Shown here: positions 1 through 9,061 of the stretch, one piece after another
How positions within the stretch are numbered: the first letter of the stretch is position 1
Layout: the number at the start of each line of letters is the position of its first letter
Assembly: GCF_014204945.1 (NCBI RefSeq)
Contig: NZ_JACHMN010000001.1
Location: forward strand, 930,001 to 994,000
Source of the DNA: Allocatelliglobosispora scoriae
GTDB lineage: Bacteria > Actinomycetota > Actinomycetes > Mycobacteriales > Micromonosporaceae
Reading direction: 5' to 3'
Length of the DNA stretch: 64,000 nt
The notes under the pieces: model-generated
Database searches by the model: none
Seen by the model: the letters and a program-made list of their open reading frames with translations, nothing else
What the model was told of the DNA's origin: nothing
Program-made: the position numbers and the translations under genes

Positions 1-29
1 TAGGCGAATCAGTAGGGGCGAACGCGCTG

Positions 30-1034
30 TCAGCCGTTGACGACAGCGTAGCGATCGTCAAGGAAATACTTCTCGTGTTCGCGCAAGCTGAACACGGTAT
101 GCGACTTGATCAACCAGCGGTGGGCGAGCTCGTCAGCATCCCCGACGTGAACGACCTCTCGCCCATGAATGACCGACCGATTACAGAAGCTCACCGCATC
201 TCCCGGGCGCGTCACACGCGTCTTCTTTACCCGGTGAAGCGCTTCGATGACGCGGCCGAACACCTCGTCGGCCTCATGGTCCGCGCCCCTCGTGCGTCCT
301 TCGAAGATCTTCAGACCTCGACCCTCGGGGTCGATGATCGGATGGGCTCCGACGGGGTCGAGCTTCTTCAGCTTCGAAGCGCCCGAGGAGTCATCGACCG
401 GTGTGGTGAAACGCGCTTCGGCCAAGATCTCGATATCGCTCGGGGAGAGCTCGCGGAGCACATCCACGTTCACGGCGAATGTCGAATAGACTTCATTTTC
501 AGGCGTGTCGCGCAGGGTAATGGTGTTGATGAAGTCCGGTGCAACGAAGTGAGTTGGAAAGTCCCTGTGGAACTTCAGCGTCTTCAGCGTTTTCGCTGAC
601 TGCAGGTCGTACATCGAAGACTTCGGGTAGATGTCATGGAAGAAGTCACCATCGTTGACCGTCAAATGGGCGATCGTTTCGGTGTCGGTGAGTTTCGCGT
701 AAGCAGCCAAGAATGCCTCGGCGACGAAGGTCGTCTTTCTCGCCAGCTTGTCCGACCGAGGATCCTCGTTGCTGAGGACGGGAATCACATCGTCGATCGG
801 GCAGTTGGACATGACGACGATCGGATGGGTGTCGAAATCTCTGCGCGCGGTTTCCGCGGCAAAATCGACGAAGCGCTCCGGCAATTGTGAAGCGAGTTCA
901 TCGATGTCATTTTTGAAGTTGCGGTAGCTCTCGTAGGGGCTGGCCTTGACGCGCGCAAGCACCTCTTTCGCCGCCGCAAGCTCGTCACTCGTGAACTCGA
1001 AGTCCACTGGAATCAAACCGATTTCGTTGGCCAC
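30..1034 (-). CDS. Fe(II)/2-oxoglutarate-dependent oxygenase, clavaminate synthase-like
   Basis: This 334-residue protein looks like a TauD/clavaminate-synthase-type non-haem iron oxygenase, which hydroxylates or desaturates small substrates, often free or tethered amino acids. The iron-binding facial triad is visible as H156-x-D158 (in LKFHRDF) and H290 (in SVIHGR). R306 (HRWLIKSH) is placed to bind 2-oxoglutarate. The GTG start has a strong GAGGAG site 7 bases upstream. There is no signal peptide, so it should be cytoplasmic. An MFS exporter lies 330 bp upstream on the same strand, and the pair could be a remnant of a small-molecule pathway. The substrate cannot be read from the sequence. 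Confidence 0.8.
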   Translation of the reverse strand: MANEIGLIPVDFEFTSDELAAAKEVLARVKASPYESYRNFKNDIDELASQLPERFVDFAAETARRDFDTHPIVVMSNCPIDDVIPVLSNEDPRSDKLARKTTFVAEAFLAAYAKLTDTETIAHLTVNDGDFFHDIYPKSSMYDLQSAKTLKTLKFHRDFPTHFVAPDFINTITLRDTPENEVYSTFAVNVDVLRELSPSDIEILAEARFTTPVDDSSGASKLKKLDPVGAHPIIDPEGRGLKIFEGRTRGADHEADEVFGRVIEALHRVKKTRVTRPGDAVSFCNRSVIHGREVVHVGDADELAHRWLIKSHTVFSLREHEKYFLDDRYAVVNG

Positions 1035-1366
1035 GTTGCTCTCCTCACACCCCGAATGCCGCTCGCCACGCGGGGGTAACGAGCCAGCCTGTGCGAATCC
1101 AACTGGTATGCAGTTATTTGGGCAGATCTAGTTTCTCCGCACGATCGCAAGATGTCAATGAGTCAATCTTGGTAATCAGGCATGACTGTGGTCACAATCC
1201 ATCCTGACGCCGGTCGATTGGTTCTACTAGCGTTCGTCGATAGGCCCCGCCAGCCTCGCCCCCGTTGGTCCGGCAAGATCGCCGCCGCCCGTCCCGTGCT
1301 CCTCCAGGTCGAGCACAGCCGAACCACATGATCACACCAACGTCACGCCCGGCAACCGGGATGGGC
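1035..1366. other. Intergenic stretch without a credible gene
   Basis: These 332 bases separate the oxygenase from the MFS gene. They are locally more AT-rich than their surroundings. A minus-strand TTGACA hexamer (1153-1158) could be the -35 box of the oxygenase promoter, but no well-spaced -10 box is obvious. No gene or RNA structure is supported here. Confidence 0.4.
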
Positions 1367-2671
1367 TCAATGAGCCTCCGGCCGGCCGCGCAGCAGGAGC
1401 GCCGCAGCGCCCGCAGCGGCAAGGCACACTGCCGCGATGACGGGCATGCTCAGATAGATCGCGTGCTCCAGGCCCGAATCGCGCGCGAGCCATCCGATGA
1501 CGACGGCGGTGCTCCCCTGCGCCAGGTACGCCGAGAGGTACATGGTGGACAGGGTGCCGGCGCGTTCGCGGCCCGAAGCTGATGCAGTGACCAGTCCGAG
1601 GCCGCCGTAGAACATGAGGCCGTAGCTGGCGCCGCTCAGAGCTGAGGCGGTGAGAAAGATGGGGAGCGAGTCCCACTGCCCGGCCGCGACGATGCCCGTG
1701 GCGCTGACCGCAGCGAGACAGCCTCCGATAGACACGGCCTTGCCGGATGAGAGCTTTTTGGAAACAAGCGAGGCGGGAAGGATGGCGACCGCCCAGATGG
1801 CGAGCGCCAGTGCCGCCAGAAAGACATTGCTGGTGCCGACCAGCTGCTTCACGATCTGCGCCCCGACTGCGAGGATGACTGCCCCTGTCATGAACGCTGC
1901 TGTGATCGAAGCGACGCCGACAGAGAACGCGCGCCGGTTCTGAACCGGAAGTCGGATCGCCACCGGGCGCCAGCTGTCAGTCCTCACTTGCCTGGTCTCC
2001 GGTAGGAACCACACGAGGATCAACAGCACAACCGCAGCTCCGAGCAGCACCGCGAACGGCAGTCGAGTGGGCAGGGGTGCGTACTGCACGAGGGCACCGC
2101 TTATGAGCAATGACGCTGCGGTGCCACTGGCTGTTGAAGCGGTGTTCACCGAGCTCGCCAGCCGCGTGTTGTTATCAGTGGTGAACTCCACCAGGGCCGC
2201 ACTTGCCGCACTCATCCCGATGCCGACACCCATGCCTTGCAGAGCGCGAGCGACAAAGAGGGCGGGGACCCATTCGGTGGCGACGAAGATGCTGGTCCCC
2301 GCAACGATCACAGCGAGGCTTGTGAAGAGGACTCGCCGGCGACCAACGAGATCGGACATCGCACCACAAGCGATGAGCGTCGCGACCAGGGCCACCGGGT
2401 AGGTCGAGAAGAGCGCTGTTGTGGTCAGCTCGGTGACCCCCGGCTGCTCTGCGTAGATGGGATACACCATTGCCGGCGCGCCGCTCGTCCACAGCGCGAC
2501 GAACAGCACAGCCGCCGCGGTAGCGAAGGATGCGGTCGGCGGAAGAACGGGACGTGGACGAGTGCGCTCCTGTCCGGGCGCCCACGGCCGCGGCCTCTGA
2601 ACATGCCGGTCTGACTCCTGTGTCACGGTCCCCCCTGGCAGCGGATTGCCCTCGGCTGCTACCGAGGGCAA
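1367..2671 (-). CDS. MFS transporter
   Basis: This 434-residue integral membrane protein has about 12 hydrophobic segments after a charged N-terminal tail of about 45 residues. The loop between the second and third segments carries the major-facilitator signature SDLVGRRRV. It probably drives proton-coupled export of a small molecule from the cytoplasm. The long polar N-terminus leaves the start uncertain, and an internal start nearer the first helix at about residue 48 is possible. It lies on the same strand as, and upstream of, the oxygenase at 30-1034, so it may export that enzyme's product. This link is inferred from position only. Confidence 0.82.
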   Translation of the reverse strand: MPSVAAEGNPLPGGTVTQESDRHVQRPRPWAPGQERTRPRPVLPPTASFATAAAVLFVALWTSGAPAMVYPIYAEQPGVTELTTTALFSTYPVALVATLIACGAMSDLVGRRRVLFTSLAVIVAGTSIFVATEWVPALFVARALQGMGVGIGMSAASAALVEFTTDNNTRLASSVNTASTASGTAASLLISGALVQYAPLPTRLPFAVLLGAAVVLLILVWFLPETRQVRTDSWRPVAIRLPVQNRRAFSVGVASITAAFMTGAVILAVGAQIVKQLVGTSNVFLAALALAIWAVAILPASLVSKKLSSGKAVSIGGCLAAVSATGIVAAGQWDSLPIFLTASALSGASYGLMFYGGLGLVTASASGRERAGTLSTMYLSAYLAQGSTAVVIGWLARDSGLEHAIYLSMPVIAAVCLAAAGAAALLLRGRPEAH

Positions 2672-2779
2672 TCCCGAGTGATGAAATGACGACCTGACTC
2701 GACAGCAATCCGGGCCTCCGCGTGTCCCGTCACCCGGAGGTGGCGCTTCTACATGTAGGCCGAGGACGCATGGGCGAGG

Positions 2780-2990
2780 TCAGTCAGTGGGAGCATTGGC
2801 CTCGACGAGTTCGGTGAATATCTCGGAGGGTTCCAACCGTAGATCTTACGGGCCTGGTCGTTAATCTCGGAAGCCACCATGGCCGGGTATTTGGGTCGGA
2901 GATGATGGAATGGAACGCCCCGGAGGAAATACTCGCGCAGGATCCGGTTGGCGTTATCGTTGCTGCCGCATTGGCCAGGTGAGGTATCCG
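2780..2990 (-). pseudogene. IS30-family transposase, C-terminal remnant
   Basis: The minus strand encodes the end of an IS30-type integrase domain. It contains SPGQCGSNDNANRILREYF, which matches the family motif SPWQRGSNENTN..LLRQYF with its conserved glutamate-containing NENTN region altered to NDNAN. The expected ...KIYGWNPP follows. The family's usual ending, EIFTELVEANAPTD, is present but in another reading frame. The gene therefore has a frameshift near 2830, and the N-terminal HTH and most of the catalytic core are missing. No terminal inverted repeats were found. It is a dead insertion-sequence scar just upstream of the beta-helix gene. Confidence 0.8.
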
Positions 2991-3143
2991 ACGGACACGA
3001 TCGCCATACCCCTGAACCACCCATGCCATCCCCAGTACCGGCGCGGTTCAGAGCTGGTGAGTGATCTTCTGGTGTTGATCGCGACACATTCCTGGGTTTG
3101 TTCGTTGGCACTGCGGAGTACGCAGGCAACCGGGGGTAGCGCG

Positions 3144-4427
3144 ATGGGATCGGCACGGGCGTACCGGCGACGCTGGACGAACGCGATCGGCCTGGCGGTG
3201 GCGGCCGTGGCAGGGATGTTCACGGTGGCGACTCCGGCTTGGGCTGCCACGGTGATCGTGGGCCCGGACGGGTTCGCCACGATCCAGCAAGGCGTCGATG
3301 CCGCTGCGGCGGGCGACACCCTGCTGATCCGTGCCGGTACCTATCCGGAGAAGGTGGTGGTGGGCAAAGCGCTGACGGTCTCCGCTGAGGCCGGTGCCCG
3401 GATCGAGGCGCCGACCGATTCGGCAGGTCTGCTGATCACCTCCGACGATGTCGTCGTCACCGGCCTGGAGCTATCGTGTCCGCAGAACGACCTAGGCTAT
3501 AACCGGGCCATCGAGGTGGCGTCCGCGGACCGGGTCGAGATCGCCGGGGTGGTGTTGCGTTCCTGCCTGCGTGGCCTGTCGCTGGTCAACGCGACCGATG
3601 TCGCGGTCCGCGACTCGTCCTTCATCGGCAATGGCAGACCGAGCTCCGGGGCGAGCATCTGGGCGGACGACACCACCGGTCTGCAGATCGTCGACAACAC
3701 TTTCGCCGCCGACCGCGGTTACGGCATCAACCTCAACGGCGTGAGCAGTTCCCGCGTGACCGGCAACGTCATCGGACCTACAGCTTCGGCGATCATCGCC
3801 ACTCGAGTGACCGACGTGACCATCTCGACCAACACGATCGGGCGCACCACGGGAACCGCGGTCTTCCTCTCAGCCGCCGACCGGGCCACCGTGCAGGGGA
3901 ATACATTCTCCGGCGGCGGTGGTAACGGCATCAGCTTGACGAGCGCCCTCGGCGGGCCGTCGTCGGGGATCCTCGTGGACGGCAACGACCTGTCCGGCTT
4001 CCGCAACGGCATCAGTGTCGGCGCTCGCGCGCTGTCCGGACCGATGGTCATCAGCAACACCCGCCTGCTCGGCGAGACCAGCAGCGGCCTGACGGTCGCG
4101 GCCGGCGCTGGAGCGACCGTCGACGCGACCGACGGCAACGAGTGGGGATCCTGCGGCCCGACCGCCCCCGACCACGGTTACGACGGCGGCGGTTCGAACC
4201 TGATCGACCCCGATCTCCTCGTCGCCTTCGAGAGAGCCACCTGCCCGAGCGGAGGACCGACTCGCACTGCCGTACCCGGCCCGCCAAGCTCCACCGCGGG
4301 ACCCGGGACCGGCCAGCTGCCGGCAACCGGCTTCGGAATGCGCACCTGGCTCAGCGCCGGGCTCCTGATGCTCGGCGCGGGGATGCTGCTCCTTCTCACG
4401 GGCCGCACGCGCCGCCAGCTCCGCTGA
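3144..4427 (+). CDS. Secreted, sortase-anchored right-handed beta-helix protein
   Basis: This 427-residue cell-surface protein begins with an Arg-rich n-region and hydrophobic core ending in ATPAWA|ATV, a clear Sec signal peptide. This argues for the ATG at 3144, which has a GGGGG ribosome site, rather than an upstream in-frame start. The body is a NosD/pectate-lyase-like parallel beta-helix: repeated short strands with N/G turns (VVVTGLEL, VEIAGVVL, LQIVDNTF, SRVTGNVIG, VTISTNTIG, ATVQGNTFSG). The C-terminus has a Pro/Thr linker, LPATG (residues 392-396), a hydrophobic helix and a basic tail (RTRRQLR), the layout of a sortase substrate. The ligand or substrate is unknown. No sortase gene is in the window. 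Confidence 0.85.
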   Translation: MGSARAYRRRWTNAIGLAVAAVAGMFTVATPAWAATVIVGPDGFATIQQGVDAAAAGDTLLIRAGTYPEKVVVGKALTVSAEAGARIEAPTDSAGLLITSDDVVVTGLELSCPQNDLGYNRAIEVASADRVEIAGVVLRSCLRGLSLVNATDVAVRDSSFIGNGRPSSGASIWADDTTGLQIVDNTFAADRGYGINLNGVSSSRVTGNVIGPTASAIIATRVTDVTISTNTIGRTTGTAVFLSAADRATVQGNTFSGGGGNGISLTSALGGPSSGILVDGNDLSGFRNGISVGARALSGPMVISNTRLLGETSSGLTVAAGAGATVDATDGNEWGSCGPTAPDHGYDGGGSNLIDPDLLVAFERATCPSGGPTRTAVPGPPSSTAGPGTGQLPATGFGMRTWLSAGLLMLGAGMLLLLTGRTRRQLR

Positions 4428-4554
4428 GCCTCCCGACAGGGGTAATGGCTGCCGATTTGTCGGTTCCCCTCGCAGCGGAACCATCCGTTGTCGGCCCGGC
4501 CGCAGGCGGTCAGACTCGAATGCAGATGCTTCCCGGCGACTCCTGGGAGGGCCC

Positions 4555-5862
4555 ATGGCTCGCGTATTGATCTGCGGCTTCCCGCAGCCGGGGCATTTCC
4601 GGCCGATGCTGTCCATCGCCCGCCGCCTCCTGTCTCGCGGTCACGAGGTCTGCTACTACACCTCCGGCATCCGGGAGGAAGAGGTTCGGGCGGCGGGTAT
4701 GGATTTCGAGCCGTTCCGCTCGGCGGCGGCGGCATTCGATGAACTCGGCGCAGGTTTCACCAGCAGCTCCGTCAAAGATGTGAAGGACATGATCCGCCGC
4801 GTCGTCGTCGCTCCGGCCGCCGGCTACATCGCTGACATCAGCGATGTCCTCCGGCGGCGCCCGGCGGATGTCCTCGTCGTCGACTTGGCGATCACCGGGC
4901 CCGGCTGGCTCTACGAGACCGGGAACGCTCCGCCGTGGGCGACGGTCAATCTCGCCCTGTACGCGGACAGCGACCCCAACGCTCCTCCGTTCGGGTTGGG
5001 CATGAGATTCCGCAGCGGCACCTACGGACGGATGCGCAACGGCACCCTCCGCTGGATCGTCGATCGGATCTTCTTCCGAGAAGTCATGACCGAGTTGAAC
5101 GCCCTTCGCCGGTCTCATGGGCTCGAGCCGGCAGCCGTGCTCTCTGCGGCGACCATGTCTCCCCTCCTCTACGTCCAGGCCGGCAGTTTGGCTGCCGAGT
5201 ACCCGCGACGGCGGATTCCGCCGCAGGTCCACTTCGTCGGAGTGATCGACGAGTCCCGGGATCGCTTCGACCCTCCGCAGTGGTGGCACGAGGTAGCCGA
5301 ATCGACCCGACCCGTCGTCCACGTGACCCAGGGCACGGTGGCGACACAGGCCGAGTCCCTCCTCATTCCCGCCATGCGCGCCCTGGCCGACGACGACGTG
5401 CTCGTCGTGGCCACAACAGGCGGTCCGGATGTCGCCACGCTCGGCGCCGTGCCGAGGAACGCCCGGGTCGCGCCCTTAATCCCCCACTCAGCGCTCCTTC
5501 CTCACGTCACGGTGATGATCACCAACGGCGGGTACGGCGCGATGCAGACCGCCCTCGCCCACGGCATTCCGCTGGTGATGGCCGGTACTTCCGAGGACAA
5601 ACCAGACGCCTGCGCACGCGTCGAATACGTCGGCGCCGGGATCGACCTGCGCACTGCGACGCCCGATGACGCATCGATTCGCGACGCCGTGCTGCGCGTT
5701 CTCCACGATCCCCGGTTCCGCGCGGGAGCGGAGACGGTCGCCGCCGACCTGGCCCGGCATCACGGTGCCGCCGAGGCTGCGGCACTGATCGAAAACCTCG
5801 CCGCCGCACGTCGGCCCGTACTCAGACAAGAGCACGGCGATGGCACACCACGAGCAGGCTGA
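4555..5862 (+). CDS. GT1 glycosyltransferase (UGT/MGT type)
   Basis: This 435-residue protein has the GT-B architecture of macrolide and glycopeptide glycosyltransferases. The N-terminal acceptor half opens with VLICGFPQPGHFRPML, where H14 is the expected catalytic base position. The C-terminal nucleotide-sugar half carries VTQGT and the ITNGGYG..QTALAHGIPLV donor-binding motif. It transfers a sugar from an NDP-sugar to a small acceptor in the cytoplasm. The acceptor is unknown, and no NDP-sugar biosynthesis genes are nearby. The ATG is preceded by GGGAGG. The gene follows the beta-helix gene by 127 bp on the same strand, perhaps with its own promoter. Confidence 0.87.
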   Translation: MARVLICGFPQPGHFRPMLSIARRLLSRGHEVCYYTSGIREEEVRAAGMDFEPFRSAAAAFDELGAGFTSSSVKDVKDMIRRVVVAPAAGYIADISDVLRRRPADVLVVDLAITGPGWLYETGNAPPWATVNLALYADSDPNAPPFGLGMRFRSGTYGRMRNGTLRWIVDRIFFREVMTELNALRRSHGLEPAAVLSAATMSPLLYVQAGSLAAEYPRRRIPPQVHFVGVIDESRDRFDPPQWWHEVAESTRPVVHVTQGTVATQAESLLIPAMRALADDDVLVVATTGGPDVATLGAVPRNARVAPLIPHSALLPHVTVMITNGGYGAMQTALAHGIPLVMAGTSEDKPDACARVEYVGAGIDLRTATPDDASIRDAVLRVLHDPRFRAGAETVAADLARHHGAAEAAALIENLAAARRPVLRQEHGDGTPRAG

Positions 5863-6169
5863 GGTCGAACCGAGCACCAGACCGAACAGCATCGCGGCGA
5901 TCCCTGCGCCCCTATCGCGGCCGGTGGCGTGACCGCCCACCTGACATCAGCAGCCGGCACCACCCTGGGCACCGGTTCTGGACGCTGACCCAGCCGTTTC
6001 CCGTCAGGCTCCCCGTTCCCGTCTTCTGCCCCCAGATCGCGGTGCGGTGGCGCTGCCCGGTCAGCGTCCACCGCAGCGGAGGCGGACGCCGACCGGGCAC
6101 GGACCCTTAGACGAGAAAGAAATTCCAGTCCTGGAACGTGGTGTGATCGCACGTCCGGAGGCGGACCCC

Positions 6170-6833
6170 GTTAGACGTGCTCGCGTCAGCGACCGCAGCA
6201 GCGCTGCGGCGTCCTGTTCGGTGGTCGGCAGCGCGCTGCCGACCACGCCGAACGCGCGGAGCAGGTGCTGCAAGGCCTCGGCCTCGGCCAACGGCGCACG
6301 GTGGTCGAATCCGTGCATGTTCACGAACAGGCAGCCGTCGGGGAACAGGTCGCGATGCGCGTGTGCCCAATGGCTCACCAAACGCGGTCTTGCCCGCTCC
6401 GGCCATTCCGGTGACGAGCACCGTTCGGACGCCACCGGCAGCCTGTGCCTGTCCTGCCAGGCGGGTCAGCGCTGCCAATTCAGCACGGCGACCGGCGAAG
6501 CCGCTCGGTCCCGGTGGCGCTGCCGCGAGCGGCGGGCCGACGCTGGGTAGCGCCCAGGGCCGGCCCGGCAGCGGGTCCTGTCGGCTGCCGCCCCGCCGCC
6601 ACCCAGAGCCGGTGCAGGCTCACGGTCTCGTCCTGGCTGACCGATGCGGTTTCGGCCAGGCGCTGGACGATCAGGTAGTCCTGCGGCACAGCCTGACCCT
6701 GGCAGTAGCGGTGCAGCGCGGCCCGGCTGATGAAGGACCGTCGCGCCCAGTCGCGCAGGTTCAGCCCGGCCGCTGCCTTCGCCGAACGCAGCGCGGCCGC
6801 GAACTCCGCCATCGCCGGGCTTCGGCCGGTCAC
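6170..6833 (-). pseudogene. Degraded XRE-HTH / NB-ARC regulator
   Basis: Three consecutive pieces of one regulator occur in three reading frames. The first, at 6833-6570, is an XRE-type HTH (FAAALRSAKAAAGLNLRDWARR, then SRAALHRYCQG and RLWVAAG). The second, at about 6540-6385, has FAGRRAELAALTRLAG and the Walker A loop VLVTGMAGAGKTA. The third, at about 6385-6170, reads LVSHWAHAHRDLFPDGCLFVNMHGFD and ends at LLRSLTRARLTG. Shifting one base after GKTA restores the expected NB-ARC sequence. The ATPase then stops being recognisable, and the usual TPR half is absent. This is a regulator of the same general class as the intact SARP at 54.8 kb, but decayed. Confidence 0.82.
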
Positions 6834-7135
6834 AGGTCCCCCGTTTGAGCTGTTCAGGCGCCATCACAGCACAGTCGTCAATGTCAACGAACCCTACCGA
6901 CATTGCCCGGCCGTCGAAACCCTGTCCCCGCCCACCGTCGCCGCCGCAGGTCAGCTGGCAGGTCTTGTCCCGGGCCGTCACCCGTATGGGACAAGAGCGG
7001 CCGCACGACGACGAGCGCCCCATCTGTTCCTCGATCGGCATTCGAAGCCGGTGGAGGGTCCGACCCACCTGACGCACAGCACCGGCTGCGCGTCAGAGCC
7101 GCCTCGTCAGGCGGTGAACCGTCGCCTGATCTCCT
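6834..7135. other. Intergenic stretch without a credible gene
   Basis: About 300 bases lie between the HTH/NB-ARC pseudogene and the frameshifted membrane protein. Open frames here lack domain signals and a ribosome-binding site, and no stem-loop or repeat stood out. It probably contains the promoter of the decayed regulator. Confidence 0.35.
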
Positions 7136-7590
7136 TTACGGGTTGCAGGTGGGGACCGAGAGGTCGCCGCGGCAGTTCTCCGGGCACGACATGACCACCT
7201 TCGCGATGGCGTCGGCGACCGCCCGGGCGTGTGCGGCGAGGTCTTGGCCCAGGGACGCCGCCACCCGCGCGAAGATCAGCGTGCGCAGCCAGGCGATGGC
7301 GTAGATCAGCAGGAGCATCCAGAGAATCACAGCCAGGAAGCCCAGTCCGAGGAACCACAGGACGACGGCGAGGATCACGATGACGATGAGAATCCAGAGG
7401 TTGACCGTGATGAAGGGCCGCAGAACCGCAGGATGGCCGTCACCGTGGTCAGAGCGCGGCAGGCGCCGGCGAATGCGGCGCGGGCAGCGGTCAGTTCGGC
7501 CTTGGCGCCCGTGCAGGCCGGGGTGTTGCACAGATCCGGCGGGATCACGGGAGGAGGGAGGGGGTCGTCCCCCGGAGGCAGGGTACTCAC
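7136..7590 (-). pseudogene. Small membrane protein, probably frameshifted
   Basis: The downstream part encodes an intact-looking end: a strongly hydrophobic pair of helices (FITVNLWILIVIVILAVVLW and the following segment), then an amphipathic stretch ending CPENCRGDLSVPTCNP. The apparent N-terminus (GTG at 7590) reads STLPPGDDPLPPPVIPPDLCNTPAC and then an alanine-rich helix, but in another frame. The two frames meet near 7420 at ...TTVTAILR/FITVN. Joining them gives a coherent protein of about 150 residues, so a single-base indel or a sequencing error is likely. The function is unknown. It diverges from the YdcF-like gene. Confidence 0.5.
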
Positions 7591-7686
7591 GCGCGTCACT
7601 GTAAAGGCGGCCGGGCGGATGTGGTGTGCTGTGTCGCCCTTCCAGCAGGAGCGCAATGCACCGCCACCCACACCTCACTTAGGGTG

Positions 7687-8409
7687 ATGAGCGTTTCACT
7701 GAATGAATGTGCCGCCTGTGTTCGGGAGATGCAGATGCTGGAACTGTCGAGTGGGTTGTCCTCGTGCGTGGTGGCGGTCCAGCAGCGGGGTGACGACCCG
7801 GTCGAGTGCCGCCAGCGGGTCGAAGCCGGGGTGCGTACCTACCTCGCGGTGTCCCGGACCGTGCCCGACGCCCGGCTGATCGTCGTCGGCGGCGCGTCCG
7901 GAGACATCGGCCCCGACACCATCGCGTCCTGGTGCGAGCACGGCGGCGCCGTCCCCACCGTCCTCAACACCTCCCAGAACACCAGGGACAAGGCGGAGTC
8001 CATAGCCGACTACGTCCGCAGCACCGGGGTGAGCACGGTCATCCAGGTGACCTCGCTCTACCACTCCCTGCGCGCCTACCTGACCACCCTGGCGGCCCTC
8101 GACACCACCGCGCCCGGCACCGCGCTGATGAACGTCGCCAGCGACACCACCGACCTCGACGTGATAGCCCACTGCGTCACCGACGAGATCTTGCTCGCCA
8201 CCACCGCCGAGCCACGGCTGCGCTTCACCCTCGACGCCGGCGACGTCGCCGCAGCCACCGAGGACCCGGCGTACCGCACCTACCTGACCCGCCGCGAAGG
8301 CGAAGCCCGGCGCATCGGCGCATACGCAGAGACCGGCAAGCGACACCTGCGCACCGACCTGAGCGTCAAGGACATCCTGGCCACCTACCTCCCGCCCACC
8401 TATCCCTGA
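7687..8409 (+). CDS. YdcF/SanA-like (DUF218) protein
   Basis: This protein of about 240 residues has the core of the DUF218 family: ARLIVVGGASGD, then a segment with NTSQNTRDKAESIADYVR, then VIQVTSLYHSLRAYLTTL. These match the family's beta-strand/GG and ExxNT..E..N...(...)TS..H..R motifs. Unlike ElyC and SanA it has no membrane helix, so it appears cytoplasmic. Members are linked to envelope metabolism or nucleotide-like ligand binding, but the activity is not settled. The start is uncertain: ATG 7687 has only AGGG two bases upstream, and ATGs at about 7729 and 7735 are alternatives. Confidence 0.68.
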   Translation: MSVSLNECAACVREMQMLELSSGLSSCVVAVQQRGDDPVECRQRVEAGVRTYLAVSRTVPDARLIVVGGASGDIGPDTIASWCEHGGAVPTVLNTSQNTRDKAESIADYVRSTGVSTVIQVTSLYHSLRAYLTTLAALDTTAPGTALMNVASDTTDLDVIAHCVTDEILLATTAEPRLRFTLDAGDVAAATEDPAYRTYLTRREGEARRIGAYAETGKRHLRTDLSVKDILATYLPPTYP

Positions 8410-8492
8410 CCCGGGGCATCCGCCAACGGGCACCTATGGCTGTTCCGCTTGCGCACGCGGGAAGCAGCCTGTCGTCGATGAAGGAGCAGCGC

Positions 8493-8972
8493 ATGTTCTT
8501 GTCACTGCCCAATTGGGCGATGGCCCCCGTTCGCACGGGCTGGGCCGTCAAGCCGATCCAGTTCGGGCTGCTTCCGAGCGGAACGCTCGCTACGTCCGAG
8601 GTCGCAGGCACGGCACCGACCGAGGAAGAGGGCAAGATCTTCTTCTTTGAGGCCCGGATCGCCGAAGAGTCGGCTGGTTCCGACAACGGCGACACGGGCA
8701 GTCCCGGATGGCGGCTCATCGCCAAGGGCCCGGCAGCTATCACTGGCGGCTACTTCGAGTTCTACGGCAGCTACGGGCTGGATCTGGGGCGCAGCCTCAG
8801 ACTGGACGGGCCGAAGCGGGAATTCAGAGTGCTCGCCCGCGAGTTGCGCGCCAGCGAACAGGACAGGCACAGCCGTCATACGCTGGAGTTGGCGAGTAAG
8901 AAGCCCGGAAACTACATCGGAGACACGTTCGTCGCCGGGACGGGCACCACGACCTTCCGACTGATCAGCTGA
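8493..8972 (+). CDS. Hypothetical protein
   Basis: This is a 159-residue soluble protein with no family I recognise. It has the GC bias of a real gene. The ATG at 8493 was chosen because AAGGAG lies six bases upstream. There is no signal peptide or membrane segment. The sequence is rich in beta-prone stretches (GKIFFFEARIAEE, GWRLIAKGPAAITGGYFEFYGSYG, NYIGDTFVAG), suggesting a small beta-barrel or sandwich. It follows the YdcF-like gene by 83 bp and could share its transcript. Confidence 0.6.
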   Translation: MFLSLPNWAMAPVRTGWAVKPIQFGLLPSGTLATSEVAGTAPTEEEGKIFFFEARIAEESAGSDNGDTGSPGWRLIAKGPAAITGGYFEFYGSYGLDLGRSLRLDGPKREFRVLARELRASEQDRHSRHTLELASKKPGNYIGDTFVAGTGTTTFRLIS

Positions 8973-9061
8973 GCGGAATCGGTTCTCCGCCGTCGCCCGC
9001 GTACACGCATCGGGCCGGGCACCGGTCAGCGTAAGCGTCGGCGAAGCATTACCTTGATCAG

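Noticed and set aside
2910-3143. N-terminal extension of the beta-helix protein to an upstream ATG
   Set aside because: The extension overlaps the IS30 remnant, has no conserved sequence and would bury the clear signal peptide that starts at 3144.
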